Shown: positions 1-13,488 of the stretch, piece after piece
Layout: each line of letters begins with the position of its first letter
Position numbering within the stretch: the first letter of the stretch is position 1
Assembly (NCBI RefSeq): GCF_964199755.1
Contig: NC_133901.1
Span: 45,973,418-46,037,417, forward strand
Length of the DNA: 64,000 nucleotides
Reading direction: 5' to 3'
Origin: Larus michahellis
Lineage: Eukaryota; Chordata; Aves; Charadriiformes; Laridae
Program-made: the position numbers and the translations under genes
The notes under the pieces: model-generated
Told to the model about the DNA's origin: nothing
The model's database searches: none
Seen by the model: only the letters and a program-made list of their open reading frames with translations

Positions 1-1254
1 GAACTCCACATAAAGCCTACTTCTGCTCACCTTCAGCAGCGTTACATCTGATACTCCCACAGAGACATTCATGCTATAGTTGCTGCCAAAAGGGGACGCG
101 GTCACTCTCTCCTTTCCAGCCTTCGCTTCCAGCCAGGCTTTCTTTCATCGTTGTTAGATAGGCTTAGCTGTAGCATGGATTCCTACCAGGAGGGTAGATC
201 TAAGAGCCTTAAGATTTTTGACTAGGACTCTCCTCCGTATCTTTGTAACACATTTCATCTCAAAAGTACATTAAAATGGTGAAGTAAATATTATGTCACA
301 ATTTGACTGACTACTTCTCTAGAGCAGCACGGAACTGCAGCCATTTTCCTTAAGTGTTTGCAAGAGGAAAAGCATGCAGAAACATGTAGTATAGCATACT
401 ATATTACATATATTTATTATATGTATGTTATATTATATACCTAACTTTTAAGACTGGTTTTCAATCATATCAGTTTAGGAGACATAAGCCCAGCCTGGGA
501 CTGGAACCACTCTAGCACGCAGTTCCTAAGGTAAACGCAGAATCCATGCTGTGCTACTGATACAGAGGGCAAAACAATGATATTTTCTCCAGTTTAAACT
601 ACAGCAAGTTTTAATAGCTATTTTCAGTCTTTAGGGTTTTAATATTTAAACTGGTATGTAGCCAGGATAAAACCCCCAAACCTCTTGTACCCCCAGACCA
701 CTTTGGACAGAGGTTTATTTTTACTCATATTAACAACTGTCATTCTGTATTAGGTTTTCAAACCAAATGCGTACGGACAGCAATGCCACAGCCAGGATAA
801 GACAGCAGCAAATGAGGCCTGGAATCCTTCATGGGATAGGTGAGGGCTTTCATATCATCTCAAGCATGGTCATACCCGTAACATTTCTGACATTGTGCCA
901 GTATTGACTCAGTACCAATTCAAACAGGGAAGCCTTTGTGGGAGAACCCACAAAATCACACCAGTGTTTCCTGCAAGCACTGCATTTTCCTAGTGGCTCT
1001 TCCAATCTTCAGTTCCAACATCATACTTTTCCAATTGGATTTGTGCCATAGCAATACACAAACCAGAACCGAGTGATGGAAACTGGTGTGTTAATTCAAT
1101 ACAACATCCACACCCCTGACTTCACAGGTGCTGTCTTCTTCCTTTTTCCATATCCATTTTTCAGCATTTCATTTCCATCACTAAAATATTCCATTGGTGA
1201 AAATTCAAAGATAAAATACCTGAGAGTTTACAAACTAAAAGCAAGCAGAAACTA

Positions 1255-1255
<1 letters not shown>

Positions 1256-1286
<31 letters not shown>
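1256..1286. repeat. A31 homopolymer
   Basis: An uninterrupted run of 31 A. It could be the tail of an old retroposed sequence, but the bases before it resemble no element I know. Confidence 0.9.
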
Positions 1287-1288
<2 letters not shown>

Positions 1289-1402
1289 CTTCTGCAAGTA
1301 TTATAACACTGTCTTTCAGGCAGCCTAGGAACCTAGACTACCAGCCAGCCTGCAGTATGCTTTTGGGAGGGCTAAGCCTGGAACCTGAGCAGCCCAGGTT
1401 AC

Positions 1403-1515
1403 CCCACAGGCTTCCTGCATGAACTTCATCAGGTTCAGATCCTCTGAAGATACACGTACATACAGCATATGATGATTTTGAGCCTTGAGGAACTGATATG
1501 CATCCTTTGCCAACT
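1403..1515 (-). other. Exon-like segment, 113 bases, minus strand
   Basis: Acceptor ATAAGGCAG and donor GGG-GTAACC flank a frame entered in phase 1 with 37 full codons (DAYQFLKAQNHHMLYVRVSS in the middle). It completes a codon with the segment at 2,794-2,839. It is the last candidate before the left edge, so any gene would continue outside the window. Confidence 0.28.
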
Positions 1516-2793
1516 CTGCCTTATGAGAAAGGGAGTTCTCCCACAGTCATTCTGGGTTATAATTCACTTCTTTACAGCCCTGTTAGTTGACGGAGATTTT
1601 GGAAAGACACTCTCCCAAACGCTTTCACTCTCTTTTAGACAACAAAAGGCATTAATTTTCCTAGCTCAGTTTTGTCACAACTCCTGAGCACTGCTTAGGT
1701 TTTATCCTTACCTTTTTTTGCATGTGCTTTCCAAACGATGCAGTTTGCAACTCTTCTATGCACCTGATTTCCTTCTTCATAACTAGGCCTTCAGTTGTCC
1801 CTGCAAGACAATATCATGTACTTGCATTCCTCTCCCCTGCTTGTTTCTCTGCAGGTGCTTTGTACCCCCTAGCGTATCCAGCTTGATGACATTTAAGAGG
1901 CAGCATTACTCTCAATCTGTGTTACACTCCTGAGAAAATTTTACTGCTTAAAATCCATTGCTCGAAGGCAAGCTTAACTGAACTGATTTCTGCAGTCCAG
2001 CTTCATTTTTCCAGCGCATTTGTGTTGCAATCGGAGATGGCAATGTGTAATGATGCTGCATTGCCCCTAGTCTGGAATATAGGTGATACAGCCTATGGCT
2101 TGACTTGATGTACGCTGAGGAATGGAGCAATACAGCCATTTCCTAAACTGAACCAGAATTTGCAATGGACTGTACAGACTGTGTTATAAAAGGGCATCTA
2201 CCTTAGACCTGTGTAGGTCCTTAGTACACAGGATTTTTGCTGAAACAATTTTCGTGCACATATTTTGAATTTTTCCAAAAACAATCACACTGTGAGCTTT
2301 GATCTGTGGGGCTGTCTATCTGAACACCTTCCACTGTTACTAAATTTATGCAAATTAAGATAAGAGCTAATTATATGCTCCAGGCTATACAAGTTATGCA
2401 GTGTTGAGCATGCACTTGTATGTAAATCCTTCGCATGCAGCAGAATAGAGCCTTGAAATAAACAGTTTCATCAAGGAGTAACAGATGTGCTTTAGTTTCC
2501 ATTTTGTATTAACACAAACTCATCAAACTCTTAAAGCATTACAATTGGATGGGCTCTTTGTTTTACTGCTTGGTGGACATAACTCAGCTTACTTAGATGG
2601 GCTGACACCTTGTAACACACACTCATAGAAGTCAGCAGTTCAGCCCTTTGCGGGTCAGATTTTCCACAGTTTGTTTAGATCATCTTCTTTGGGTTGTATA
2701 ATTTTGAACTCTTTGCTTCATCATTGTAAATGACTTTCCAGCCCCACAAAGTTTCTGGGTGGAACCTAATATGACATATAGATACCTACCTAC

Positions 2794-2839
2794 CTTCCAC
2801 CCCCTTCCAGGAAATGGAGAGTGAAGCAACTCGGGCAAT
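2794..2839 (-). other. Short exon-like segment, 46 bases, minus strand
   Basis: Acceptor GAGTGTCAG and donor GGAAG-GTAGGT bound 15 codons plus one base, entered in phase 0 and left in phase 1. The donor side is also a pyrimidine tract with CCAG on the plus strand, where a 98-codon plus frame starts, so this one is weak alone. Confidence 0.15.
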
Positions 2840-3317
2840 CTGACACTCAGCAGTATCACAGAGAGTTTTCCAATTGGTCAAAAGTTGAGCAGAGGATTTC
2901 CTCCTCTTGGGCAGAAGAAAAGCAAGGTTCTGTGATACATTCACAGGAAGCTGAAAAGACTTACCCAACCATATACTGTATTTCAACAGCACATTTCAAA
3001 ACGTTACCTTTGCATTTTCAACTGAAGGATATTTGGCTTGCAGCAGAATTTCTGAGAAAATATAAAACAAATACAAGTCAAGACAGTTTTTCTAGCACTT
3101 CCTGTGTTCCATTGTAGTCTGCACAAGGCAGGGAGTTTGTACTAAGCTGGCAGCAGGTAACTCCAAAAGGTTTTAATCATCATTCAATCATCGTCTAATA
3201 AACAATTATTAAATGATAATTAAACATCAGTCAAACACTCTACTACTTACTACACTTCAAATAATTAAGTTAGCTTGTATACAATATGCTTTAGATCTAA
3301 CATAAAACGTCTCTTAC

Positions 3318-3704
3318 CTCAGTGTAGGTATCAGATGCCAGATAAGAGATCTCTGGACCTGGAGGAGTGACCTGGAGAGGCGTCCCTGCTCAAGGGGAGA
3401 TCACCGCCATGCGGCCCACTGCAGCGCAGGAGAGCTCAACAGGCTCTAGGGGATACAGATATTTGTAGGGTAAAGTGATCAACTCATAGTCAAACTCCCC
3501 TTTGGTGTAGGTGCAGGTGCGCAGCTGAAGCAGTTTTAGTTTCCTCTGGTCCCGGCTTGGACTGGTACTGTTAGCTCCCAATAAGACATGACTTAAATTC
3601 CTTAGGTTCCTGAGACGATACGACTTAGCACAATTTCTCAAGGTTTGCAGAGGAGGGCTGGCTTCTGCCAGGCCTATTTGTTGGTGATGCCAAAGTACCG
3701 TTAA
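3318..3704 (-). other. Exon-like segment, 129 codons with one in-frame TGA
   Basis: The phase-0 frame runs 387 bases from a modest acceptor (CACTCTGAG) to a consensus donor, ACTGAG-GTAAGAG. One TGA interrupts it at 3,390-3,392; the frame is open on both sides and the stop differs from CGA (Arg) by a C-to-T change at a CpG. The part reading CTYTKGEFDYELITLPYKYL is the most protein-like stretch of the left half. No family is recognised. Pseudogene exon, readthrough or chance frame are all possible. Confidence 0.3.
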
Positions 3705-4479
3705 CTCAGAGTGGGTGCACCCATTTGGGAAACAATTTTGGAAAACAAATATCTCAATTCTTATATCCCCTTGCCTCCTATTCCATACTCTTGTCTTACA
3801 GCAATGTTTCTACGATTACCTCCTCCTTATTTCCCATTGCTTTGCACTGCCAATAGAAAAAGAAGATGGGATTTGGAGTCACTCACTCACAAAGCTCTGC
3901 TTAGCCTTGATCCTGGTTCTGACCACCTTCCAGCTCCTCCTGTCAGGCCATGCATCCACAGCGTTTCACCTTTACTGTGCTATTCACTAGACCTGAACCC
4001 TCTCCTGTATCTTCTGCTCTCCCCTCACTTTTAAATCCTGTGTTAGGATACACCATATTGAACTATCCTTCTATTCCCTCATCTACTATACGCCCCTCTT
4101 TCTTATTTGTGTGGTAACTTTGTGGGGAAAGGAGTGCCTGTAGCTTATTCATATATTAAGTATGTCAAAGTAATCCTAGAGCTGAAAATACTTCAACTCA
4201 GTGAACATCAAGATCTGCGTAATTTTGTCTCACTATAGGCCTAGTTGATGACTTTAGCCTGCCCATGCTTCAGATTTCCCTAAAATTGGAAATAAATATC
4301 ACTTCTCTATCCTCAGGGTGAGGATAAAAACCAAGAGGACTACATAAGGATAAATATCCTACGTATACAATTATTCTTTGTAATTATTAGTCAAAATTGA
4401 AAGGCTTAATAAAAATAAAAATCCCAAGACTACCAAAACACGAAGTTCAAACTGTAGTTAAATTCGTAACTTGTCATAC

Positions 4480-4631
4480 CTTCCAACCATTGAATGCAAA
4501 GCCTGCTGGGGTCACCTGTGCACAGCAAGCTCTGAGGGGCTCCTTCACCTCAGTAATGATTCGGGTCGGCACCTCCTCAAACCCCTGCAGCAGCATCCCA
4601 ATGCGGCAAAACACTTCTTTTGGGCATAACT
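4480..4631 (-). other. Exon-like segment, 152 bases, minus strand
   Basis: Acceptor TATGTTCCCAG and donor AAG-GTATGA flank a frame entered in phase 1 and left in phase 0. The 50 full codons include GFEEVPTRIITEVKEPL, with G/C-ending codons typical of coding sequence. It joins the segment at 5,076-5,219 to make a whole codon. No family is recognised. Confidence 0.3.
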
Positions 4632-5075
4632 CTGGGAACATAATAAACTATGTCTCATACCTACAAGTAGCATGATCTTCCCATGACTCAGCCCTGACTC
4701 ACTCAGGAGCCCTTCCCACATTCAGGGAAAACCGCGTCATTCAAGCCGTCTTTAGCACAGATGGTCTTTTACCCAATATTCCTCAAAATATTCTGCAACC
4801 ATAAAGAAAAGCAAGCATTGAAAGACTGCCTTTCATAGGTGTCCCAGCCTCCCAGGTAAGCACCCTAACCACGGACTAGATCCTGAGAGAGCGGGATGAC
4901 ACAATATTTAACTGAAATTGAATAAAACCAGTTTTATGTTCTCAGTATTGACAGCAATGAGGTAGTAATTGTATAAAGGGAAGAAGGTAAATTCAGATCT
5001 AAAGTGAGAGAGTTATTCCAACAAACATTGCGTGCTTGGCTGATACTTTGAATCCGTACATACTTCTTTCCTTGC

Positions 5076-5219
5076 CTTTAAATTGCAGGGAGCGGGAGTC
5101 TCCTGGTGGCGAGTGAGCAGCACGTCCATACAGCATCCCACAGATCTGTTCTGCAGCTTCACCCGGGATCCCAACAGTGTCCTTTCGCTGCAGCTCTGCG
5201 CATGGAGCCAGGGGAACAT
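5076..5219 (-). other. Exon-like segment, 144 bases, minus strand
   Basis: The acceptor reads TGTTTCGCAG. The segment ends AAAG before GCAAGG, a possible GC-AG donor; a GT donor (GTATGT) 12 bases further keeps the same phase. Phase is 1 at both ends. Inside are codons giving CAELQRKDTVGIPGEAAEQI. The plus strand is also open from 5,089 to 5,238 with its own acceptor (AAATTGCAG) and donor (GTGTGA), so strand is ambiguous. Confidence 0.25.
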
Positions 5220-5239
5220 CTGCGAAACACAGGCTCAGG

Positions 5240-8200
5240 TGTGACGGTAATTCGCCCTTGCCAAGGAATTCTCCTCTCTCTCCTTCTCTCTCCAATTCAG
5301 CCAGTCCTACATGGTTACAGTTGGCCTCAAAGGCTTTTTCTGTTTGGTTGGTTTGTTTTGCACCCCTTCATCCTTACTTTAAGCCCTGCAAAACTTATTT
5401 GATTGAAGTTTTAAGGGAGGGAGCCTCATGATATCCTGAACTAGATTTGCATTTTCATATTTAGTAGCAATATGAAAAGAAACCCAAACAAACGACCTTC
5501 GTATTTTTTTCAAAGCAGCTGCCATCAGCAAAATCTATTACCTGAGGTGGCTCAAAGCACAGAGGAATGAGAGCTCAATGCTAACAGGTAAGATTCAGAC
5601 CTTCCGTCTATTAAAATACATTACATGGTGAGTCAGAGCCCTCTCCTGGAAACAGAGAAAGACCTTTTGTCTTTTCTTTAAATACTTGTGCTATATCACC
5701 TCCACAAATACTTAACACCCACAAATATGAGCCACTGACATTCCTGCTTCCTTCAATTTTAATTTAATCCTACAGCAGGGAATGAAAAATATGTTAAGAG
5801 AAAATACTGTATGTGATGCTCATATGTAAATAGACCAGAATTAAGGAGGTGTCAAAGTTTACAGTTCAGTTGCAGATTGTGGCTAGTTGTTTTTGTTTGT
5901 TCGTTTAATCTCAACTACGTTAATCAAATTGCTGAGATTTCACAAAATTCAAGTATCCCAGGAAGATACATGCACACAATAATTCTTATTTTATCTTACA
6001 GTTACACATAGATTTGCCAATAGAGGGAGTCCTTTTACTGTCTACCAAAACTTTATCGACGACGTGACTATTCACGGAGGTTTCAAATAATGACTGTGTC
6101 CCTGCTGTGCAACTATCGTTGCACTAATAGCAAGAATGAAAACGGTTTGCAAAATAAAGTCACCTCAGGGTATTTAGCAGATCAAAACATGGGGTAGTAT
6201 CAGCCATCCAATCACTAGAAGTGCACTGGAGAATTCAAGTGGCCGTTTGTGTCATTACAGCAATTACATCTATGGGTACAGCTATGAAACATCTATGAGA
6301 GTAATTACTTTTAAAACACATTGAGAAGAATTATGTCAGATAACTATATAGTTGCTCTCTATTGACAAATCAATGTTTAACTGTAAAACTCGTTTGAGTA
6401 CTTTCCTGATGTTGTAGTCGGAGCTTGTCAAACAGCAGCTATTCAGTTAACCCCTGCTGCGGTTTAGACAAAAAAATATAATAGTCATGTTTCTTCTACA
6501 TTGTAATTTCTTTAAAATTTTGTGCAATTTTAATCACAACCAAATTAACTTGTACACAGTAAGACCTTCCCAACTTCACTTGCTCTTTCATCACAACATG
6601 AACCAAATTTTCTTTTGAACTACGAAAATGTTAATTTAGTATATTGGAACCATTGTTTGGAATATTACTGATTTTGCTGTTTACACACTATGTTAAGTGG
6701 CTGGTTCCCTTCTGACTTGGTGGGAGGATTTCAACAGCTGATCTGATGATGATATAAATGATGTTCGAGATTAGCTTGGACTCAGCATCTTACTGCATTA
6801 AAGGAAGACAAAAAATAAACAGAAATAACAGTTATACTTACCACACCAAAGTAAATTTTTTCCACTACAATATATTGCCAGGCTAACAGAGTTCTGTGGA
6901 AATATTAAGTAACAAAACCAAGAACTGAGGAGCAATCATGTAATCATGTTTACTTGCCTAAAGGTGTGGTCACTTACTAGCAGTATCATATGAACAAAAA
7001 TACAAGGTTACAGTCAGATCTGTGTGACAGTAGCTCCTCCACTCTCACAGAAATTGCCATTTTTGCATCAGTTAAGACTTACGCGCTCATAAAGCAGCTG
7101 CTAACCCACTGCTTTTTTTTTTTCCCTCCAGCTTGACATATCACAGCCTTTAAAAAAAAAAAAAAAAAAAAAGAAAGAAAAAAGAAAAGCAATTATCACC
7201 TGCATCAGTGCCCTCCCCTCCTTTCACTGGGACCGGGGTTTACACTGAGATTCCAGCAGCAGTTCTAATCCCAACCAATTCTCTTCTGAAATCAGTTCAT
7301 GGTGGGCTAACCAGTGCCAAGGAAACTCAGAACTGAAACAAAACTGAACCTAATTGTTGATAGGAGCCAAGTATGAAGGTGGTTTTTTTTATTCTCTGCT
7401 TTCAGATGAGTAAAACTCTTAATTTTATACTCCTTGTTAACACTGCAAATAGATCAGCTTTGCAAGTTTTGGATGTCTGGCCATTTTAGATAAACATTCC
7501 AACCTTTTAAATGTTTACAGACTAAACTGCAGAGCTAAATGTTTATGTTGCACTGAATAGCTTCATCATTGTATTTAACAGAAAGGCTGCTAAAGTAATA
7601 TTGTTTCAATCAGTAGGTGAAGACACACACTACTGAAACAACCAAAAAATTATAAAGGAAGATATTAATACTAGTCTGTCTGTAAATATTTAGCACATCT
7701 CTATGTAGTAGGCTTTATAGTTGGAATATATAAAGCTTCCAAAGTTTACGCGGTTTCTAACTTTAAATCAATTCCCAGGCCTTTTGAAGAGAATTAGTTA
7801 TAACTATTAGCTTACATGAAAGCTAGAATGTAGCTTTCTGGGTTTCAAATAGCGTGTTCCTCCCCTAATTCTAGTTTGATATGAAATAAAACCTTGGCCT
7901 TGTATTTTAAGGAACATGGCCTAAGATATTGCTAGGAACAGGATTTGGATCCTACTGTTACATGTGTGCAGGTCAAGAGTGAAATGTCACTTGGTTTTAA
8001 GAATGCTTTGTGTACATTCTGACAGGTGCAAAATTACACAGAGTAGTGGAGAAGTGGTCTGGTCCAGAAGAGATCATTTCTGGAGCAAAATATCTGTTCT
8101 CAATCAAATATCTTCTCAGTTTTAACTAATGATCTAGCTTTTGCCTGCTCAGGTTAATTTGAATCATGCCTCTCCCTCCTTGCTATTTACATTTTTCTTA

Positions 8201-9763
8201 CTCTTTGGGGACAGCAACAATATCTAATAGTGTGTAATTCTGAAAGTGTGTCATTCACTCCAAAATACCACTTCGCTTGCAAAATGAAAACAAACTGGAG
8301 TACGATATTGCTTCTAAGAAGAGGAAAAACAACACAAAGAGAGATGCATGGTGGCATCAGCTTGCAGGCTCAGCTTCTCATGTAAAAAACTTTCCACGTT
8401 ACAGCATTACAATGCAGACAAGGATGTTTCTTAACTTCTGTGGTTAACTTGTATGTTTCCATTTCACTGCGAGGTTGGGATGGATGTGCTTTCCACAAGG
8501 TCAGGAGAGTTTGCCCTGGATCGGCTCCTCTGGGGTTCATACCATTACACGTTTCCTGTTTTGTACAAGACAGCACAGTAAGCTTTTTTGAAGACACAAG
8601 CTGTATATGTAAGCCTTTGGAGCTGATTTACTACTTCACTATTGCAACAGAGTCAGACAGTACAAAGCCAAAGGAAACCACTTTTGATTGAAACATTTGT
8701 CATCTCGCTATCTAGTTCTTCAGGAACTGAACTCAGGCCTGTAGCTGGAACAAGCTGAATTCAAAGAGCGACCACCCTGGGATTTAAACTGGGTTTTCAA
8801 ACCCCTAAATGTAAAATGATTGGATATAGCATTTTAGTTTTGTCTTTTGTCCATTGCATAGTCAAGGCAAGTTTCACTGTGTCAGAGTAGCTCCACTAGC
8901 ACTTGTCAAGTCTGGTAATATGAAGTTACCAGAGACTCAGTACAGACACATCCTTTCCAATCAGCCCAGAGGTATTGAGGCAGCAGTTCCTGAATCAGCT
9001 GTTAAAAACTGCTATCACTATTCCTTTTCCACAAACTGCTTCACCTATGCTCAAAACGACAGGCTGGTTCTCACCTCATACATTTTTCTGAAATTTCAAA
9101 GTTATTTAGAGGTTGAACATATCCAGTGATTTACTGTAAGTCTGTTTCTTTGCTATACTGCAGATAAAGTAGTGTTTTCAAAGGAACTAACATCTTTGAG
9201 TCTTCTGTTAATATGTTGTATTTTAAAAGGATCTTTTTAAAGAGAGGGCAATACCAAAAGCATGGAAATTACAAAGAGAAGTGTAAAGGAAATGACCAGC
9301 AAGAAACATCATTTGGGGATTTTTTTAAATCAGTTCAAGCGGAGATGCAATTTAGACATCCATCTGAAAGGCCTGATGGTGATCTATGAAACTGGTGCAG
9401 AGAGGGCTATAATTTTAAGATGGCTTATGTCAGCCAAGTATCACTGAAATTACACCTGAAGACTTGGCATAGGTCTCCAAGACTTCCGGAATCACAGTTC
9501 AAACCAGGATGCTCCATTACCTATGCACATTTCTGTTGCTGTCTGTTCAGAAAGCATCTTTGGAACAGCTTAAAGACAACAAAGAAATTGTCTGAAATCA
9601 TCAGGTTTGTCTTGGCATGGGACATGATCTTGAAATATAGCTGTTCTCTGGATGTGAAACTGAATTACAAAGCAGGACTTTTGATTAACTGATAGAATCT
9701 GATAGTCCCCCAAATTGGGATCTTTATGCATAATTTATAAAACTCTTTCCTACAAGAAAATAC
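5240..9763. other. AT-rich non-coding stretch
   Basis: Apart from the A21 tract and a plus-strand segment of 69 bases with splice-like ends (5,519-5,587, open in one frame), I see nothing I can name. A small 7-base hairpin (GTGCAAC and GTTGCAC) lies at 6,107-6,124. Confidence 0.5.
7152..7189. repeat. A21 run followed by A/G-rich tract
   Basis: A run of 21 A is followed by GAAAGAAAAAAGAAAAG. It is a simple repeat in the intergenic part. Confidence 0.85.
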
Positions 9764-9947
9764 CTGCAGAACGTAGGACAGAACAGCAGGAGGGGATGAA
9801 GGCAGCCTTCAGCGCCCCACAGCCAGCGGGGTGTCCCAGCTGTACAGGGACTGGGGCAGAGGCGGCTGCCTCCTCCCTCCCGTGCTCTTCAGCGTTACCA
9901 TCGCCCCGGAGGAAGCTCTGCACTGGAGGAGCCTGGCTGGCCTGCTC
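9764..9947 (-). other. Exon-like GC-rich segment, 61 codons, minus strand
   Basis: A strong pyrimidine tract and GATGGCAG precede it; it ends TTCTGCAG before GTATTT. Entry is phase 0 and exit phase 1. It is much richer in GC and CpG than its surroundings. The translation is Ala/Glu/Pro-rich. The plus strand is also open here for about 100 codons and ends at a donor-like GTAAGC at 10,133, so the true strand, if any, is unsure. Confidence 0.25.
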
Positions 9948-12900
9948 CTGCCATCGGGAAAGGAGGACATAGACAAAGCGGAGCCAGAAACAGCGCATCG
10001 TCCTGCAGGACGTTGCTCTCTTAACACTACATTTGTGAAATTAATTCAAAGCAGGAATTTAAGAAAATATGTAGAAACATCACAATTTCTTTCTGACATT
10101 TCCAAAGATCCTGGCGACAGAGTATTTCATCGGTAAGCCACCAGCCTGTAACCGGCTTCAAAGATGGACCATCTCACTTCACAAGCAATGAAAAACAGCT
10201 ACAGGGCACAATCTGATGCCTGCTTGAATCCCTCAGCGAGCTCTGTGCAGGCAGACCCACAGGCAGGGTGCAGGGGCTGCTTGCATGAAATTCAGTACAG
10301 GACTGGAGCTGAATTCTCTGTTCTAACAGCTGTTTGGTAGCGTGCAAGACCCTAGCTGGTGAGCTCAGATCAAGCCTCAACAGGCACATGCTCACCTCTT
10401 AAAATAGTACATTCTGGCAATAGATTGTAAAAAGACCACAGATACACATGCTATAAAACCTAATTACCATCCCAGCCCACATCACATCATGGCCTGCCAT
10501 TGCCTATGATGCACAGGAAAGGAAAGTTTTACTCTCCAGGACTCTTGACAGCTCAGCATGGTGACTTTCCACCCCTGCAGTACACTGAAGAAATGCGTCA
10601 GAGGAGAGGTTTTTATCTATTTTTCTATAACAAAACCTTTTTACAAGAGTGACATCATAAATGCTAGAAACAGGGAAGAAATATCATTGATTCGTCTAGT
10701 TATATTCCATGCCAGAACAATATTGATCCCAACTGTACATTTACTCATGCTCCAGCCAAACTACTGTTGTATCTGAAAAGTGGTTCCACTGCTTCCACCT
10801 TTGCAGTCTTTGAGTTCACCACCCACAGAGTATAGAAAAGTTTCCCTTTCCTGTCTACAACCTGTTAGTCTCTATTATACCGCCGTTTAATTACTCGCTT
10901 AACTCACCAATGTTTGTGTACACCCTGTATTTGCTGGCATTTACCTTGAATTCTCTGCAGAGAGACTTCAACATTTTGTGGGTTTGAAAAAACTAAATTC
11001 CACTTTCTTGACTCCAGTTGTGTACTATGTGAAGTCCTAATTGGGTGCTTAAACTTTCCTCTGCATATATTTTCTAGCCTGTCCATGTTATCCAAATATA
11101 ATAACTAGTTACTGAATATCAATTCAATGACCAGTTTTGATCACTACCTTCTAACCTACAACCCCAAACTTGCATCATTTGTATTTCATTGCCAGAACAT
11201 TGAATAAACATATCTAAGCTATGACATTATTGCCACCCTCCTGTATTTTTTAGTTTCTAACTATCCTTCCATAAAATAATGACAGCATACAAGCTGCAAT
11301 GATCCATGGTAAATCAAATGTATTCATTTCTCACTCAAGCATCTTCTTTCCATAGTTATTTCTTGGCCCATTCTAATATTTACAGTTTCCTTTCAATCTG
11401 GTATTATCTGAATATTTTACTAATATTCTGCTCCTGTTTTCTTTTACGGTAGGCTCATGATGTACTTTCAGTTCATGTTTTTAAAAATCAGTAGTTCATC
11501 TCTGTACACAAGATTAAAAAACAGAATAAACATTTGTTCAGTGTTATCTCCCACTATACCTTACATTTGCAATCTATTGCTTCTAACCTTGAGTTCAACC
11601 CTAAATTTATTATACTCTGGGCTTTTAAAATTTGTTTGAAGCTTATCAATTGAAACTCTACAGTCCTAGCAGTGGAAGCTTAAGAAACTGTTTACTTACC
11701 ATCTGTGTCAAATTAGACTCTCACTTCTACCTATATGATCAGAAATAGAAGAGTTGAGCAACTTCATTATTAAAATCTTTTTTCCAGGATCTGGGGCAGG
11801 GGGCGCGGAAAGGCCTCAGTAGCACAGCCAGGTTACTAGATACAAGTTATTAACAGGAATTACGTACTTTCTTTATTGATATATAAGGAGTAAGACACTA
11901 TTTTTAAAGCAATCTAGTATTCATATTAGATACAAGTCTAATAGGTAATAACAGATTAACACGACCAAAACACACAAAACCCAAGCTGAATTATGTGGGT
12001 AAGAGGACTCCCTTCAGAATATTTCACAAAACAATTCCTGATGTTTCTGAAGAAAGTTTACATTCAAAATCCACTTGGATTTCTAGTCAGGAAAGGCCCA
12101 GTGAAGTAGGGGAGATCTCCCCTCAAGATAACCCTTTAACAGCTCTCCCTCGGAAACTGGATATGCAGAGGGATAGGAATAGAGTGGCAGAGAATGCACA
12201 CTTAGAACAAGAGAAAAGAGCAGCTGCTACTATAACTGCGATGCATTTCTGCTTGTAAGACAGCTTGAAAGTTGCAAGGGAGCAGTAAACACTACTAACT
12301 TTAAAAAAAAAATCACCTAAACCCAAAAAAAAAACCCCCCGAGCCAAACCTCTAATTCGGGACCTGATTTGGCGTGTGTAATTTTAAGCTTTGCTAAATG
12401 ACCAGCTGAACACAATGAAATAAGGACAAGCTAAAGAGAAGTCACAGGAGATTTAGGTGGGATTTTGAGCAAGGTTCTAACTCCACTCCCAAAGTCAAGT
12501 GAGCTCTTACGAATCCTATCCTTAATAAATTATCATTTAAATTGACATAGCTACTGATCCTATTACTGGTTAAGTACAAAAGCCACTTTATACATGTAAT
12601 AATTCCACAAACATTGAGGTTTCCATTCAACAGGCCGTCTGATGTCTGCAGTTCAGGACTGGGGCACAGCACTTTTGTCAGGAAAAAAAGGAAAGAAAAA
12701 AGAAGAAAACCTCAGTCCTCAGTGTAATTGCAATAAATTGATAATTAACTGCTTAATATGATGTGTAATGAAAGGCTGAGGGTAAGGTGAAAGAGATGAC
12801 TTTCACCTCTGCTACAGTTTGGTGGCAGGAAGACTCCTTTAGATCCTACAGATCTACATAGGCTGTGAGTTGAAAAGAAAACATTGTGTGGATTTCTATG

Positions 12901-13356
12901 AGGCTTCTGTGAGAGGCAACAAAAGTTGTCCTTTCTGAGAAATGTACCCAGAATGAGAATATCTCCTGCTGGACAGCTTGGACAAAGAACTGGAACTGCC
13001 AAGAGCTAAGGAAAGCTGCCAAAGGAGAGGGAAGAAAATTAAGCAACAGAAAAGCGCTAACATTTTATCAACAACATCTTTAGGGTAGGGAACAGCAAAC
13101 TTACAAATACCGACAGTCACCGTACACAGAACGCTCTGAAACAGGAAAGAGCCAGAAATTCCAGCTGGGGAGCACGATAGAAGACTTTGAACAGGAAATG
13201 GGGAGATCACATTACCATCGTTCAAAATGCATGATTTTCAGAGAGGGCCCAGATAGACAATAAAACAAACAGTTACAATCCTATAACCCCTTTTAATACT
13301 ACGAGTAGTAAAAAATGTAACATATGAACTAGACTTAAGATGCTCCACAGTCTTAC
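9948..13356. other. AT-rich non-coding stretch
   Basis: It has short A and C runs near 12,300-12,340 and overlapping minus-strand frames at 12,745-13,225 beside a good pyrimidine tract. These frames could hide an exon, but no single one stands out. Confidence 0.5.
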
Positions 13357-13488
13357 CTGCAAGCACCCTTTATGGATTACCTCCTGCAAACTCCAAGAAA
13401 AGTCCCAGATTTCACTCAGGAAAGCGTGATCCACACATATCAGACTGCAGACACTTTCAGGTAATGTTTTGCTGCCAGTCACCAATAT
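13357..13488 (-). other. Exon-like segment, 44 codons, minus strand
   Basis: The segment ends TTGCAG before a consensus donor GTAAGA. The nearest phase-0 acceptor, AAGCCCAG, has a weak pyrimidine tract; another acceptor 18 bases further in would change the phase. The frame is open throughout (for example SEIWDFSWSLQEV). The product is not recognised. Confidence 0.25.

Noticed and set aside
2821-3117. 98-codon plus-strand frame after a good pyrimidine tract and CCAG
   Set aside because: No donor or homologous protein is recognised, composition is ordinary, and it conflicts with a minus-strand candidate. Neither can be decided from sequence.
4397-4675. 92-codon plus-strand frame opposite the 4.5 kb candidate
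   Set aside because: Splice-like ends and codon texture favour the minus strand; the plus frame extends through AT-rich flanks without any signal.
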